Positions 42,795 through 52,000 of a DNA stretch of 64,000 bases are shown in pieces. The first letter of the stretch is position 1. Each line of letters opens with the position of its first letter. The stretch lies in contig CAMFII010000001.1 in the NCBI GenBank assembly GCA_945952585.1, positions 248,001 to 312,000 of the forward strand, written 5' to 3'. The stretch is from an uncultured Rhodobacter sp. (GTDB taxonomy: Bacteria; Pseudomonadota; Alphaproteobacteria; Rhodobacterales; Rhodobacteraceae). The notes beneath the pieces were generated by a model that saw only the letters and a program-made list of their open reading frames with translations, did not search any database and was not told where the DNA came from. Position numbers and translations under genes: made by a program.

Positions 42795-42810
42795 TCCTCC
42801 CAAGGTCGCA
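42795..42810 (+). promoter_or_regulatory. Degenerate 7-2-7 operator upstream of pqqA
   Basis: TCCTCCC-AA-GGTCGCA matches the island's 16-mer at 12 positions, with the downstream heptamer nearly intact. It lies 55-70 bp before the pqqA start codon in the 109-nt gap between the PedG-like gene and pqqA. Confidence 0.5.
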
Positions 42811-42864
42811 TATGCCCGGATCGGGAATCGTGCCCTAATGATCGGACCTAGAGGAGGACAACCG

Positions 42865-42960
42865 ATGCGCTGGAGCAAACCGAAGGCAGTGGAAGTGCGG
42901 TGCGGCATGGAAATCAACATGTACGGCCCCGCCGAGGATGATGACCGCACGGTGATCTGA
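42865..42960 (+). CDS. pqqA: Coenzyme PQQ precursor peptide PqqA
   Basis: 31 residues, beginning MRWSKPKAVEVRC and containing the essential pair E16 and Y20 in EINMY, which PqqE cross-links to begin PQQ synthesis. GAGGAGG in front of the ATG is a strong ribosome-binding site. The remaining tail (GPAEDDDRTVI) is short and acidic. It is followed by pqqB after 11 nt. The small size keeps it below usual ORF cutoffs, but motif and position make the call safe. Confidence 0.95.
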   Translation: MRWSKPKAVEVRCGMEINMYGPAEDDDRTVI

Positions 42961-42971
42961 CGGCCCGTGCC

Positions 42972-43862
42972 ATGATCCTGACGGTGCTTGGAGCCGCCGC
43001 TGGCGGCGGGGTGCCGCAATGGAACTGCGGGTGCCGGAACTGCGCCGACGCCCGCAGGGGCAAGCTGCCACGGATGACGCAATCATCCGTGGCCGTTTCA
43101 TTGGACGGACGGGACTGGGTGGTCCTGAACGCCTCGCCCGACATCCGCGCCCAGATCGAGAGAACGCCGGCTCTGGCGCCCCCCGAACTGCGGGGCAGCC
43201 CGATCCGCGCGGTGGTCGTGACCAATGCGGATGTCGATCACATTGCCGGCCTTCTGTCCCTGCGCGAGGGGACTGCATTCGACCTCTGGGCCAGCGCCGA
43301 GACCCACGGGGTCCTGACCGGGAACAGCGTTTTCGGAGTGATGGCGGAGGGGATCGTGACGCGCCGTGAAATGGCCCTGGACCTCGCCTTCAGCCCGTTG
43401 CCGGGTTTGTCGGTGACGCCCTTTGCCGTTCCCGGCAAGGTCGCCCTGTTCCTTGAGCGCGATCATGGCGAAGGGCACCGTCTGGGCGGCCAGACGGTCG
43501 GGCTCGAGATCACTGCGGGCGCAAGACGTGCATACTATATCCCTGGCTGCGCCGAGGTGCCGGACTGGCTGCTCGCCCGGGTCGAAGGGGCCGACCTCCT
43601 CCTCTTCGACGGGACGGTCTTTGCCGATGACGAGTTGGCCGCGGCCGGGGTCGGTATCAAGACCGGCAGCCGGATGGGGCATATCGCGATCGGCGGCGCA
43701 AGCGGGTCACTCGCGCGCTTCGCCAAGGCCAGGCTGGGACGCAAGATGCTGATCCACATCAACAATACCAACCCGATCCTGCGGCCTGACAGCCCCGAGC
43801 GGGCGGAAGTCACTGCCGCAGGATGGGAGGTCGCACAAGACGGGATGCAGGTGGTGCCATGA
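42972..43862 (+). CDS. pqqB: PqqB, metallo-hydrolase of PQQ synthesis
   Basis: 296 residues, metallo-beta-lactamase fold. The PqqB-specific N terminus is LGAAAGGGVPQWNCGCRNCA with Zn-type cysteines; the metal site DADVDHIAGLLSLR-like segment reads TNADVDHIAGLLSLRE, and the C terminus has HINNTNPILRPDSPERAEV. PqqB hydroxylates the PQQ precursor (diquinone intermediate formation). It overlaps pqqC by ATGA. Confidence 0.95.
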   Translation: MILTVLGAAAGGGVPQWNCGCRNCADARRGKLPRMTQSSVAVSLDGRDWVVLNASPDIRAQIERTPALAPPELRGSPIRAVVVTNADVDHIAGLLSLREGTAFDLWASAETHGVLTGNSVFGVMAEGIVTRREMALDLAFSPLPGLSVTPFAVPGKVALFLERDHGEGHRLGGQTVGLEITAGARRAYYIPGCAEVPDWLLARVEGADLLLFDGTVFADDELAAAGVGIKTGSRMGHIAIGGASGSLARFAKARLGRKMLIHINNTNPILRPDSPERAEVTAAGWEVAQDGMQVVP

Positions 43863-44602
43863 CCGAGATGACAAAGCCCATGACCGATTTCGAAGCCCGC
43901 CTGCGCCGGATCGGCGACGAGCGGTATCACGACAAGCACCCGTTCCACCGGATGCTCCATGGTGGCGGGGCGACGCAGGACCAGGTGCGGGCCTGGGTCG
44001 TCAACCGCTGGTATTACCAGAGCCGCATCCCGATGAAGGACGCGGCCTTCATGAGCCGGGTCGACGATCCCGACCTGCGCCGGGCCTGGCGCAGCCGGAT
44101 CGAGGACCATGACGGCGGCGAGGAAAGCGGCGGCGGCATCCGCCGCTGGCTGAAGCTGGCGGAAGCGGTGGGGCTTGATCCCGACTATGTCGCCTCCGGT
44201 ATCGGCGTGATGCCCGCGACCCGTTTCGCGGTCGATGCCTATGTCCACTACGTCCGCGAGCGTCCGCTGCTGCAGGCCGTCGCCTCTTCGCTGACCGAGC
44301 TCTTCGCACCCAAGATCCATGCTGAACGCATCGCGGGCCTGCTCGAGCACTATGACTTCGCCACGCCCGAAACGATGGCCTATTTCCGCCACCGCCTGAC
44401 CGAGGCGCCCAAGGACGTGGCCTTCGGCCTGCAATGGGTGATCGACCACGCTGTGACGCCAGCAGATCAGGATGCGGCGGCGGCGGCGCTGGTCTTCAAG
44501 ACCGAAGTCCTCTGGGCGCAGCTTGACGCCCTGTGGAACGGCTATGTCGATCCGGGCCGCATTCCGCCCGGCGCCTGGCGCCCCGGCGAGGGGCTGCTGT
44601 GA
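43859..44602 (+). CDS. pqqC: PqqC, pyrroloquinoline-quinone synthase
   Basis: 247 residues, the usual length for PqqC, an all-helical cofactor-less oxidase that performs the last ring closure and eight-electron oxidation. Conserved segments: YHDKHPFHRMLHGG, QVRAWVVNRWYYQSRIPMKD (active-site region), RIEDHDGG, VDAYVHYVRERPLLQAV and SSLTELFAP. Its stop overlaps the GTG start of pqqD. Confidence 0.95.
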   Translation: MTEMTKPMTDFEARLRRIGDERYHDKHPFHRMLHGGGATQDQVRAWVVNRWYYQSRIPMKDAAFMSRVDDPDLRRAWRSRIEDHDGGEESGGGIRRWLKLAEAVGLDPDYVASGIGVMPATRFAVDAYVHYVRERPLLQAVASSLTELFAPKIHAERIAGLLEHYDFATPETMAYFRHRLTEAPKDVAFGLQWVIDHAVTPADQDAAAAALVFKTEVLWAQLDALWNGYVDPGRIPPGAWRPGEGLL

Positions 44603-44862
44603 TCCCCGTCCTGCCGCGCGGGGTTCGGCTGCACTGGGACGGTGTCCGCGCCACCCATGTGCTGCTGGCCCCCGAGCGGACGCTGATGCTGGACGAGATC
44701 GGCCATGCGATCCTGTCGCGGGTCGATGGGGTTACCCCGCTTTCGGCACTCGCCGCCGGGCTGGCTGCGGATTTCGATGCCCCGATCGCTGAGGTCGAGC
44801 CGGACGTTGCCGACTTCCTTCTGGGGTTGGCGAAGGAAAGGCTGGTGGACCTGAATGGCTGA
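44599..44862 (+). CDS. pqqD: PqqD, peptide chaperone for PqqA
   Basis: 87 residues. GTG start at 44599 overlaps the pqqC stop (GTGA), giving MIPVLPRGVRLHWDGVRATH; a winged-helix-like RRE domain follows with LLAPERTLMLDEIGHAILSR and LLGLAKERLVDLNG at the end. PqqD binds PqqA and presents it to PqqE. It overlaps pqqE by 8 nt and is separate from PqqC, unlike the fused forms in some methylotrophs. Confidence 0.93.
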   Translation: MIPVLPRGVRLHWDGVRATHVLLAPERTLMLDEIGHAILSRVDGVTPLSALAAGLAADFDAPIAEVEPDVADFLLGLAKERLVDLNG

Positions 44863-45958
44863 CGGTGCGCGCCTGATCCCCCCGCCGATCGCGATGCTGG
44901 CCGAGCTTACGCATCGCTGCCCGCTGTCCTGCCCCTATTGCTCGAACCCGGTGGACCTTGCCCGCCGCGAGGCCGAGCTTTCGACCGAGGACTGGGCCGA
45001 CGTCTTTCGGCAGGCGGCTGGGCTCGGGGTGCTCCAGGTGCATCTGTCGGGGGGCGAGCCCGCTTCGCGCCGGGATCTGGCGCAAATCGTCGCGGCAGCG
45101 CGGGAGGCGGGGCTTTACGTCAACCTCATCACCTCGGGCATCGGGCTTACCGAGGAACGGCTGACCGAGATCGTCGCGGCGGGGGTGGATCATATCCAGC
45201 TGTCGGTGCAGGGCACCCGGGCCGAGACGGCGGACCGCGTCGGCGGCTATCGAGGCGGCTTCGCGAAGAAGATGGAAATCGCCGAAGCCATCGCGCGGGC
45301 GGGCGTGGCGTTGACGCTGAACGCGGTGATGCACCGCCACAACCTCGGCGAGTTGCCCGAGGTTTTCGACCTGGCCGAACGGCTGGGCGCACGGCGAGTC
45401 GAGATAGCCTGTGTGCAGTTCCAGGGCTGGGCGCTGGAAAACCGCGCCGTCCTGCAACCAACCCGCGCGCAGGTGGACGAGGCCAAGGACCTGGTGGCCG
45501 AGGCCCGCAGTGCACGGGCTGGCCGGCTGGTCATCGACTTTGTCCCACCCGACTACTACGCCGACCTGCCCAAGGCCTGCATGGGCGGCTGGGGTTCGAC
45601 CGGGCTGAACGTGGCGCCCGACGGGACGGTGTTGCCCTGCCATGCGGCACAGACCATCCCGGGGATGCGATTTGCCAATTTCCGCGACCTGACGCTGGAA
45701 GAGATCTGGTATCGCGGTCCCGCCTTTGCCGCCTTCCGCGGTACCGACTGGATGCCCGACCCCTGCCGGTCCTGCGACCGGCGCGAGATCGACTTTGGCG
45801 GCTGCCGCTGCCAGGCGCTCGCGGTGCTTGGCGATGCCGCGGCCCCCGACCCCGTCTGCCGACGCACCGAAGGGCGCACGAGGCTGGACGAGCTGCTTCG
45901 GGCCGAAGGAAATGCGCCGGATCTGGAGGCGGCGCGGTGGCGCCGGATCGGCGGCTGA
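44855..45958 (+). CDS. pqqE: PqqE, radical SAM enzyme of PQQ synthesis
   Basis: 367 residues. Radical SAM cluster motif CPLSCPYC (CxxxCxxC) near residues 23-30, SGGEP at the SAM site, and a C-terminal SPASM domain with CMGGWGSTGLNVAPDGTVLP, PCHAA and CRSCDRREIDFGGCRCQ, which hold auxiliary Fe-S clusters. PqqE joins Glu and Tyr of PqqA by a C-C bond. It is the last pqq gene of the operon; pqqF-type protease genes are absent from the window. Confidence 0.95.
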   Translation: MADGARLIPPPIAMLAELTHRCPLSCPYCSNPVDLARREAELSTEDWADVFRQAAGLGVLQVHLSGGEPASRRDLAQIVAAAREAGLYVNLITSGIGLTEERLTEIVAAGVDHIQLSVQGTRAETADRVGGYRGGFAKKMEIAEAIARAGVALTLNAVMHRHNLGELPEVFDLAERLGARRVEIACVQFQGWALENRAVLQPTRAQVDEAKDLVAEARSARAGRLVIDFVPPDYYADLPKACMGGWGSTGLNVAPDGTVLPCHAAQTIPGMRFANFRDLTLEEIWYRGPAFAAFRGTDWMPDPCRSCDRREIDFGGCRCQALAVLGDAAAPDPVCRRTEGRTRLDELLRAEGNAPDLEAARWRRIGG

Positions 45959-46000
45959 GGGGGAAGGTCAGGGTCCAGAACCGCAGTCAAACGGCAAAAC

Positions 46001-46060
46001 TACGACCATAAAGTCCCCCGATCTACGACCATAAGGCCGGTTTTGGTTGACTTAGGTCAA
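46001..46060 (+). promoter_or_regulatory. Repeated heptamers upstream of a cytochrome c gene
   Basis: TACGACCATAA occurs at 46001-46011 and again at 46024-46034 as a direct repeat 23 bp apart; TACGACC is the same heptamer as in the 7-2-7 operators. TTGACTTAGGTCAA (46047-46060) resembles a third, degenerate palindromic site. All lie within 120 bp of the cytochrome start at 46120. Confidence 0.6.
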
Positions 46061-46119
46061 TCTCTGCTGCGGGCGCGAAGTGGAAAATCGTGGCACATCA
46101 AAAGCAAAGGACAGCCTCC

Positions 46120-46530
46120 ATGACATCCAGACCCGCCCTTGGCCCGCTCGCGCTTGGCGCGCTCCTGGCCCTTGCCCCGCTTTCGGCGCCCGTCCATGCG
46201 GAAGATCACTCCTTCGGTCAGATCAAGATCGACGCCGGCAAGGAACTGTTCGACGCCGACTGCCGCCGCTGCCATTCGACCGATGCCGACAAGTCGAGCT
46301 ACGGTCCGCTTCTGGAAGGTGTGGTCGGCCGCAAGGCGGGCAGCTTCAAGGGCTACCCCTATTCGCCGGCGCTGAAGAACGCGAACATCGTCTGGACGAC
46401 CGGCGGCATCAAGGCGTGGATGGAGGACAATGACGGCCTGGTCCCGGGCACCAAGATGCGCCATGTCGGCATCACCGACCCGACGGTGCAGGACTTCATC
46501 ATCGCCTATCTGCAGTCGATTTCGGGCTGA
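46120..46530 (+). CDS. Periplasmic class I cytochrome c
   Basis: 136 residues. Signal peptide MTSRPALGPLALGALLALAP with LSAPVHA following; haem motif CRRCH (C48-C51-H52) and the Met ligand in GTKMRHVGI. The body (LEGVVGRKAGSFKGYPYSPA and NIVWTTGGIKAWMEDNDG) is that of the c2/c-550 small soluble class, which carries electrons to terminal oxidases. ATG at 46120 follows AAAGGA. Its operator heptamers tie it to the alcohol-oxidation regulon, probably as the carrier between PedF/dehydrogenase and oxidase. Confidence 0.9.
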   Translation: MTSRPALGPLALGALLALAPLSAPVHAEDHSFGQIKIDAGKELFDADCRRCHSTDADKSSYGPLLEGVVGRKAGSFKGYPYSPALKNANIVWTTGGIKAWMEDNDGLVPGTKMRHVGITDPTVQDFIIAYLQSISG

Positions 46531-46567
46531 CGCGAGACCCCGCCGGTTCGTGCAGGACGAAGGTAAA

Positions 46568-46600
46568 GGCATCTCTTCCAGCGGATCAGGGAGAGATGCC
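46568..46600. other. Hairpin in the 220-nt gap after the cytochrome gene
   Basis: GGCATCTCT (46568-46576) and AGAGATGCC (46592-46600) form a perfect 9-bp stem with a 15-nt loop. It may end the cytochrome transcript or belong to the leader of the DUF1989 gene that starts at 46751. No T run follows. The rest of the gap (46601-46750) shows nothing I recognise. Confidence 0.4.
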
Positions 46601-46750
46601 CCGCGAAGGCCATGTACGGTGTCGGCGAGTTCAAGTGGCCGGCAGCGGGCAGGCGAGAGGTCGAACAGCGACAGCCGGGGTCGCAGGACCGCAAGACGGC
46701 CCAACGCGCGGCTGCTAGCGGTTCTGGTCAATCCAGAACAAGGCACCTCC

Positions 46751-47617
46751 GTGAAGCTGAAGCATCCCGAAACTGCCCTCCCCATTGATGGGGAGGCTCG
46801 CCGCGCCGTCGCGCCCGTGATCTGCTATCCCGTCGAAACGCTGCCTCCGGCGCCGATGGAGATCTATGCCCGTGCACGCCTGTCGCTGACCCCCGTGGCC
46901 GAGGTGACGGCCGCCCCGCGCGAGGCGGCGCATTTCCGCGTTCCCGCCGGCCATTTCTTCCGGATTCACTCGGTCTTGGGACCGCAGGTGGGCGACCTGA
47001 ACCTTTGGAACGCACACGACCTGGCCGAGCGGTTCTTTTCGGGCAAGACCCGGGCGTTGCACGGAACGCACCTGTCCACGGGCGACCGGATGTGGTCCTG
47101 CCTGCCCTACCTGCGGCCGATGGCGACGATCACCCATGACACGCTGGACTGGTATGGCTTCGATGCGTTCGGCGGCTCGGTCCATGACGTGATCGGCACC
47201 CGCTGCGATCCCTATACGCACAACCTCCTCAGCCACGGCGGCCAGTATCACCACTGCTGCCATTCCAACCTGACCCGCACCCTGTCCGACGCCACGGGCA
47301 TTGCGCCGAAAGAAGCCGAGATGCATGTCCATGACGTGCTGAACGTCTTCATGTGCACGGGCTTCACCCGCGACACCGGCCAGTATTTCATGAAGGCAAG
47401 CCCGGTGCGCCCCGGCGACTATCTGGAGTTCTTCGCCGAGATCGACCTTCTGGGCGCGCTCTCCGCCTGCCCGGGCGGCGATTGTTCATCCGAGCATTCT
47501 TCGGACAGCGCCACCTGTCACCCCCTGCGGGTCGAGGTGTTGAAGCCGGCCGAGGGTTCTTTGGCGGGATGGCAACCGCCCGCCGTCAACGGCTACGACC
47601 GCAGTCACGGGCGTTGA
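46751..47617 (+). CDS. DUF1989 (urea carboxylase-associated family) protein
   Basis: 288 residues from a GTG start. Motifs are HFRVPAGHFFRIHSVLGPQV, GDLNLWNAHDLAERF, HLSTGDRMWSCLPYLRPMAT and the Cys-rich YHHCCHSNLTRTL. Members accompany urea amidolyase/guanidine carboxylase genes in many bacteria, but none of those genes is near here. One family member type is proposed to act in carboxyguanidine deimination; whether that holds here is unknown. Conserved His/Cys/Asp suggest a metal-dependent enzyme. The start is poorly defined: no strong ribosome-binding site and the ORF is open further upstream. It converges with the crotonase gene 7 nt away. Confidence 0.75.
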   Translation: MKLKHPETALPIDGEARRAVAPVICYPVETLPPAPMEIYARARLSLTPVAEVTAAPREAAHFRVPAGHFFRIHSVLGPQVGDLNLWNAHDLAERFFSGKTRALHGTHLSTGDRMWSCLPYLRPMATITHDTLDWYGFDAFGGSVHDVIGTRCDPYTHNLLSHGGQYHHCCHSNLTRTLSDATGIAPKEAEMHVHDVLNVFMCTGFTRDTGQYFMKASPVRPGDYLEFFAEIDLLGALSACPGGDCSSEHSSDSATCHPLRVEVLKPAEGSLAGWQPPAVNGYDRSHGR

Positions 47618-47624
47618 GGCAGCC

Positions 47625-48428
47625 TTATTCCTTCGGACGCACCCGCGCGGCGGTCTTGTCGGCAAAGGCGGCCAGCCTTTCGCGCGCGGCGCCTTGGGTG
47701 TTGACCACGCCGGCGACGCAGGCCTCGGCATAGGCCGCATCGAGCGCAGACATGTTCTGGATGTGGCTGATCGCCGAGCAGATGGCGAAGTTGGTGAGGG
47801 GCAGGTTCTCGGCGCAGCGGCGGGCCAGCGCAACTGCATGGTCCAGACTAGACCCCGCGACCAGATACTGCGTCAGGCCCAGATCGACTGCCTCTTGGCC
47901 CTGATAGATCCGACCCGTCAGCATCATGTCGATCAGCCGCGCCTTGCCGATGAGATCGCCTACCCGGATCGTCGCGCCGCCACCGGTGAAAAGGCCCCGC
48001 TGGCCCTCGGGCAGCGCGAAATAGGTCGTCTGGTCCGCCACACGGATATGGGCCGCCGAAGCGAATTCCAGACCGCCGCCGACCACCGCGCCTTTGAGCG
48101 CCGCAATGATCGGGACGCCGCCGTATTCCATCTTGTTGAAGGCCTCGTGCCAGCGCAGGCAGAGCTGCCAGAATTCCGCCGGGCTGCGGTCGGCACGGTG
48201 ATGCTCGACCAGATCGAGTCCCGCGCAGAAATGGTCGCCCGCCGCGGTCAGGACGATCGCCCGCGCCCCTGCCGCCATCGCGCCCGAGAACAGGACGATC
48301 AGTTCCTCGATCGTTTCGGCGTTCAGCGCGTTGCGCTTTTCGGGGCGGTCGAGCGTCACGATCCAGACGCCAGCGCCGTCGTCTTCGAGACGGATGTTCT
48401 TGAGGGGGAAATCGGAGATCAAGGGCAT
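47625..48428 (-). CDS. Enoyl-CoA hydratase/isomerase family protein (crotonase)
   Basis: 267 residues. Crotonase fold with oxyanion-hole segments in [18 protein letters not shown] and [20 protein letters not shown], and the active-site region [18 protein letters not shown]. It ends with a Lys/Arg-rich helix. ATG at 48428. It is a single-gene unit between the convergent DUF1989 gene and a small ORF, so there is no context to tell hydratase from isomerase or other activity. Confidence 0.88.
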   Translation of the reverse strand: MPLISDFPLKNIRLEDDGAGVWIVTLDRPEKRNALNAETIEELIVLFSGAMAAGARAIVLTAAGDHFCAGLDLVEHHRADRSPAEFWQLCLRWHEAFNKMEYGGVPIIAALKGAVVGGGLEFASAAHIRVADQTTYFALPEGQRGLFTGGGATIRVGDLIGKARLIDMMLTGRIYQGQEAVDLGLTQYLVAGSSLDHAVALARRCAENLPLTNFAICSAISHIQNMSALDAAYAEACVAGVVNTQGAARERLAAFADKTAARVRPKE

Positions 48429-48529
48429 TCATACTTCCAGTCAGTTGCAGTCATGGCGGGACCGATCCGCCGACGGTCCCCAGGCTAGCACCAGGTTCCG
48501 ATCGAGGGACCGGGAAAGTTTGCCTGGCG

Positions 48530-48736
48530 TCAGGCCGGTACCCTGGCGAGATAGCGGTCAAGCGAGGCACAGGGGCTGGGATCGCCTGCCAGTTCAGCCC
48601 GCGCCATGTCGATGATCGCAATTTCATGGTCGATGAGAAGCTGGGCAGCCTCTGCGGCTGCGGCAGAGGGGGCTGCGGGCTTGAGGGCAGAGAATTCTTC
48701 TAGATAGACCGGGTAATCCCGCAGCATGACAGACAT
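48530..48736 (-). CDS. Small hypothetical protein
   Basis: 68 residues from the ATG at 48736 (an ATG at 48799 would add 21). It starts MSVMLRDYPVYLEEFSALKP, has an Ala-rich helix APSAAAAEAAQLLIDHEIAI, then a second helix and LDRYLARVPA at the end. The composition is protein-like rather than frame-shadow-like, and a GAGG lies just upstream, but I recognise no family. It might be co-transcribed with the crotonase gene 101 nt downstream. Confidence 0.4.
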   Translation of the reverse strand: MSVMLRDYPVYLEEFSALKPAAPSAAAAEAAQLLIDHEIAIIDMARAELAGDPSPCASLDRYLARVPA

Positions 48737-49021
48737 CGCCTCGTCCCGGCTGGGTCGGGAGATCGTTGCATACCTGCCATTTGGCCAGTTCCCGGCCATC
48801 GGCGGAAGGGGGAAGACGACGTCATTTGAACGTCTTCACCAGCCTGCATATCAGGATAGACCGAAAAAAGTTTATCATTTAGCGTTCTGCAAGAAGCGGG
48901 GGGAGGAAACGGTGGCGCGGCACCGATTTTACCGATCTGATTCAGACTGTGTGACGCTTGCTGGTGCTTCCTTTTGGTCGGGTGGCAAACCTTCGATGAC
49001 TCCCGTCGTGGAAGGTCGCGA
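48737..49021. other. Intergenic control region before the cyclase-encapsulin operon
   Basis: About 285 nt, less GC-rich than its surroundings in 48840-48895. GAAGACG (48812-48818) and CGTCTTC (48831-48837) form an inverted repeat with a 12-nt centre. No clear -35/-10 pair. The promoter of the operon starting at 49022 is expected here. Confidence 0.3.
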
Positions 49022-52000
49022 ATGACTGACATCCTGTTCGAAGCTCTAGAGCAACTCGGGATGTCGGACATCACGCAGCTTCTCGCCGCGACCGGCCTGT
49101 CGGCCGACGAGATCGCACGCCTGTCGGAGCCACAACTGCAAATGATCGGCCTGTCCGCCGATCAGCGCGAACGGCTTCAGAAGGCGCTTCAGGCGACCGA
49201 AGCCGCCGCCACGGCCCGGCCCGCCCGGACGACCCCTCCAGCAGAACGACGGCAGCTGACCACGCTTTTCTCGGACCTTGTCGGCTCGACCCAGCTGGCG
49301 AACTCGATAGATCCCGAAGACATGCGCGACGTGATCCGGGGATATCAGCGCCTGTGTTCCCGGATCATCACCGCGCATGGTGGCCACGTCGCCTATGCGC
49401 AGGGCGACGGCATCATGGCTTATTTCGGCTTTCCGGCCGCGCGCGAGGATGACCCCGTGCGGGCCGTGCGAGCCGGTCTGGAGCTGGCCTTCGAGGTCTC
49501 GGTCCTCAAGACCGTTCGCGACGTGCATCTGCGGGTCAGGATCGGCATCGCGACCGGTGTCGTGGTGGTGGGCGAGGCAGAGGAGATTGTCTCGGCCGGC
49601 TCGATCGTGGTCGGGGAAACCCCGAACCTTGCCGCGCGGATCCAGCAGCTGGCCGCACCTGGCGAGGTGCTTATCAGCGAGACGACAAAGTATCTTTGCG
49701 GGGCGACCTTCGAGAGCGAGAGCCGCGGCATGGCGGACCTCAAGGGGTTCAGCAATCCGGTCGCCTATTACCGTGTGCTGGGTGAAAACTCTGCCACCAC
49801 GCGCTTCGAGGCGCAGAAGCGCGGAAACCTGCGCCCCATCGTCGGACGGAACGTGGAACTGGCCCGGCTGGCCGCGCTGTGGGACACCGCCCGATCGGGC
49901 AAGGGAACGACCGCGATCATCTGCGGCGAGGCCGGGATCGGCAAGTCGCGCCTGACTCAGGCGGTCCTCGCCATGGCGCGCGAAAACGGCGACACCATCC
50001 TGCAATGGCAATGCGCCGCCCATCTGGTCAACCGGCCGCTCCACCCAATCACGCGCGAAATCGAGACGGCCATCGGCCTGAAAAAGGGACAGTCGCAGGA
50101 AGGCCGCCGGTCAGCCTTGCGCGCCTATCTGCAAACGACCGAGGGCTTTGGCGAGCAGGGTGAGGCGGTGCTTGCGGATCTTCTGGACCTTGGCCGCAGC
50201 GAACAGCAGGCCGGAGACCCGCAGGCGCGCGCCCGCCTCTTGTTCGAGACGTTGTTAAACCGTGTGCATGGCCTGGCCTCCGCCGGGCCTGTTGTCGTCG
50301 TCCTGGAGGATGCCCACTGGGCAGACAACACAACGATCGACCTGATTGCCCAGTTGATCCCGCAGATCGCTGACCGTCCGGTATTGCTGCTTGTGACCCA
50401 CCGGCCCGAGTTCGTTCCGCCCTGGCCGGATGACAGCATCAATGGCCTGGTGATCGGCGCCATCGGCGACGATGCCGTCGAAACACTGGTGCGACAGGTG
50501 GCGCAGGGCCGCAATCTGCCGGCGGGCCTGACCCGGTCCATCGTCGCGAAGGCGGGCGGTATCCCGCTTTTCGCCGAGGAGTTGACCCGCAACCTCCTCG
50601 ACACCGTAGGGGATCGTGAACTGGGCCCGGAGGCGGCGAAGTCCATCTCCATTCCCTCCACGCTTCAGGACTCGCTGATGGAGCGGCTCGACCGGTTGGA
50701 GGGGGCAAAGGAACTTGCGCAGCTAGGCAGCGTCATCGGGCGCGAATTCAGCGCCGACATGCTGCGGGTCATTGTCCCCGACCATCCGGACATCGAAGGC
50801 GGCCTTGATCTGCTTTGCCGGTCGGGGCTGGCCTACGAGCAGCACGGCGCCGGGACGAGCGGGATCATCTTCAACCATGCGCTGGTTCAGGACGCCGCTT
50901 ACGAGACGCTGCTGAAGAAACGCCGGCGCGAAATCCACCGGTCGATTGCCGAGGCGATGCTGGCCGGGGTCGGGGCCTTTGCCGGCGCCGAACCCGAAAC
51001 GGTGGCCCGCCACTGCTCGATCGGGGAACTGGACGAGGCGGCGGTCCGCCACTGGCACCTTGCCGGGCTCAACGCACTGGACAAGGCTGCCTACCAGCCT
51101 GCGCTCGCGCATCTGACGAATGCGCTGCACGACCTGCAGGAGTTGCCCGAAGGAAGCCTGAAGGACCGTCTCGAACTCGACGTGCAGATGGCGCTGGCGC
51201 CTGCGATCATGTCGCTGCGCGGTTGGGCCGATGCCGAGGTCGAGCGCGCCTGCAGCCGCGCGCTGGACCTGGCCATGCGTGTCGGCGACCATGCGGCCGA
51301 AATGGGCGCCGTCTGGGGGCTTTGGACCAACAGCTACCTGCGCGGCGACCTGAATGCCGGACTGGTGGTGGCCCGCAAGGTGACGAACCTGGCCAAGTCG
51401 GATGGCACGGGCCTGTCGGCGCTCGAGGCCGGGCATGCGATGTCCTACTCGCATTATTCGCGCGGCGAGTTCCGCGAGACGCTGGCCGAAGTCGAGGCCG
51501 GGATGAGCCGCTATAGCGCCGAGGACGACGCGCTCGGGCTTCGCCTGTTCCAGCTATGCCCGAGCGCGGCCATGCTGACGATCTCGTCGAATGCGCACTG
51601 GTTCCTCGGGAAGGATGCCGCTGCCGATGCGGCCCTTGCGGCGGCCCATGCCCGGGCCGAGGAACTCGACCACGTCGGCGCGCTTGTCCATACGCTGTGC
51701 GTATCCTCGTTCAACCTGCTGTTCCGGGAAGATTGGGACCGGCTCCAGCCGATCGCAGAACGGGCGCTGCGGATATCCGAGGCCGAGGGATTTGCCTTCT
51801 GGGCGCCGATGGCGCGGTCCTACCTCGTCCTTGCCGAGCAGCGGGACGTGGCGACCGTGGGTCAGGCGGTGGGCGGCTTCATCGATATCTTCGGGAGCCT
51901 TGGCTACAACCTGACACTCAGCCAGTTCGAGCCGGCCTATGCCAAGGTCCTGCTCGCAAACGGCGACGCGGCACTGGCCGACGAACGGCTGGCGCGCAGC

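Noticed and set aside
46531-46750. Guanidine (ykkC or mini-ykkC) riboswitch before the DUF1989 gene
   Set aside because: Only one GGACGA-like stretch is present; the conserved cores and the paired ACGR loops are missing.
48726-49025. 99-codon plus-strand frame before the cyclase gene
   Set aside because: It overlaps the control region and the cyclase start, has no ribosome-binding site and a composition unlike the real genes here.
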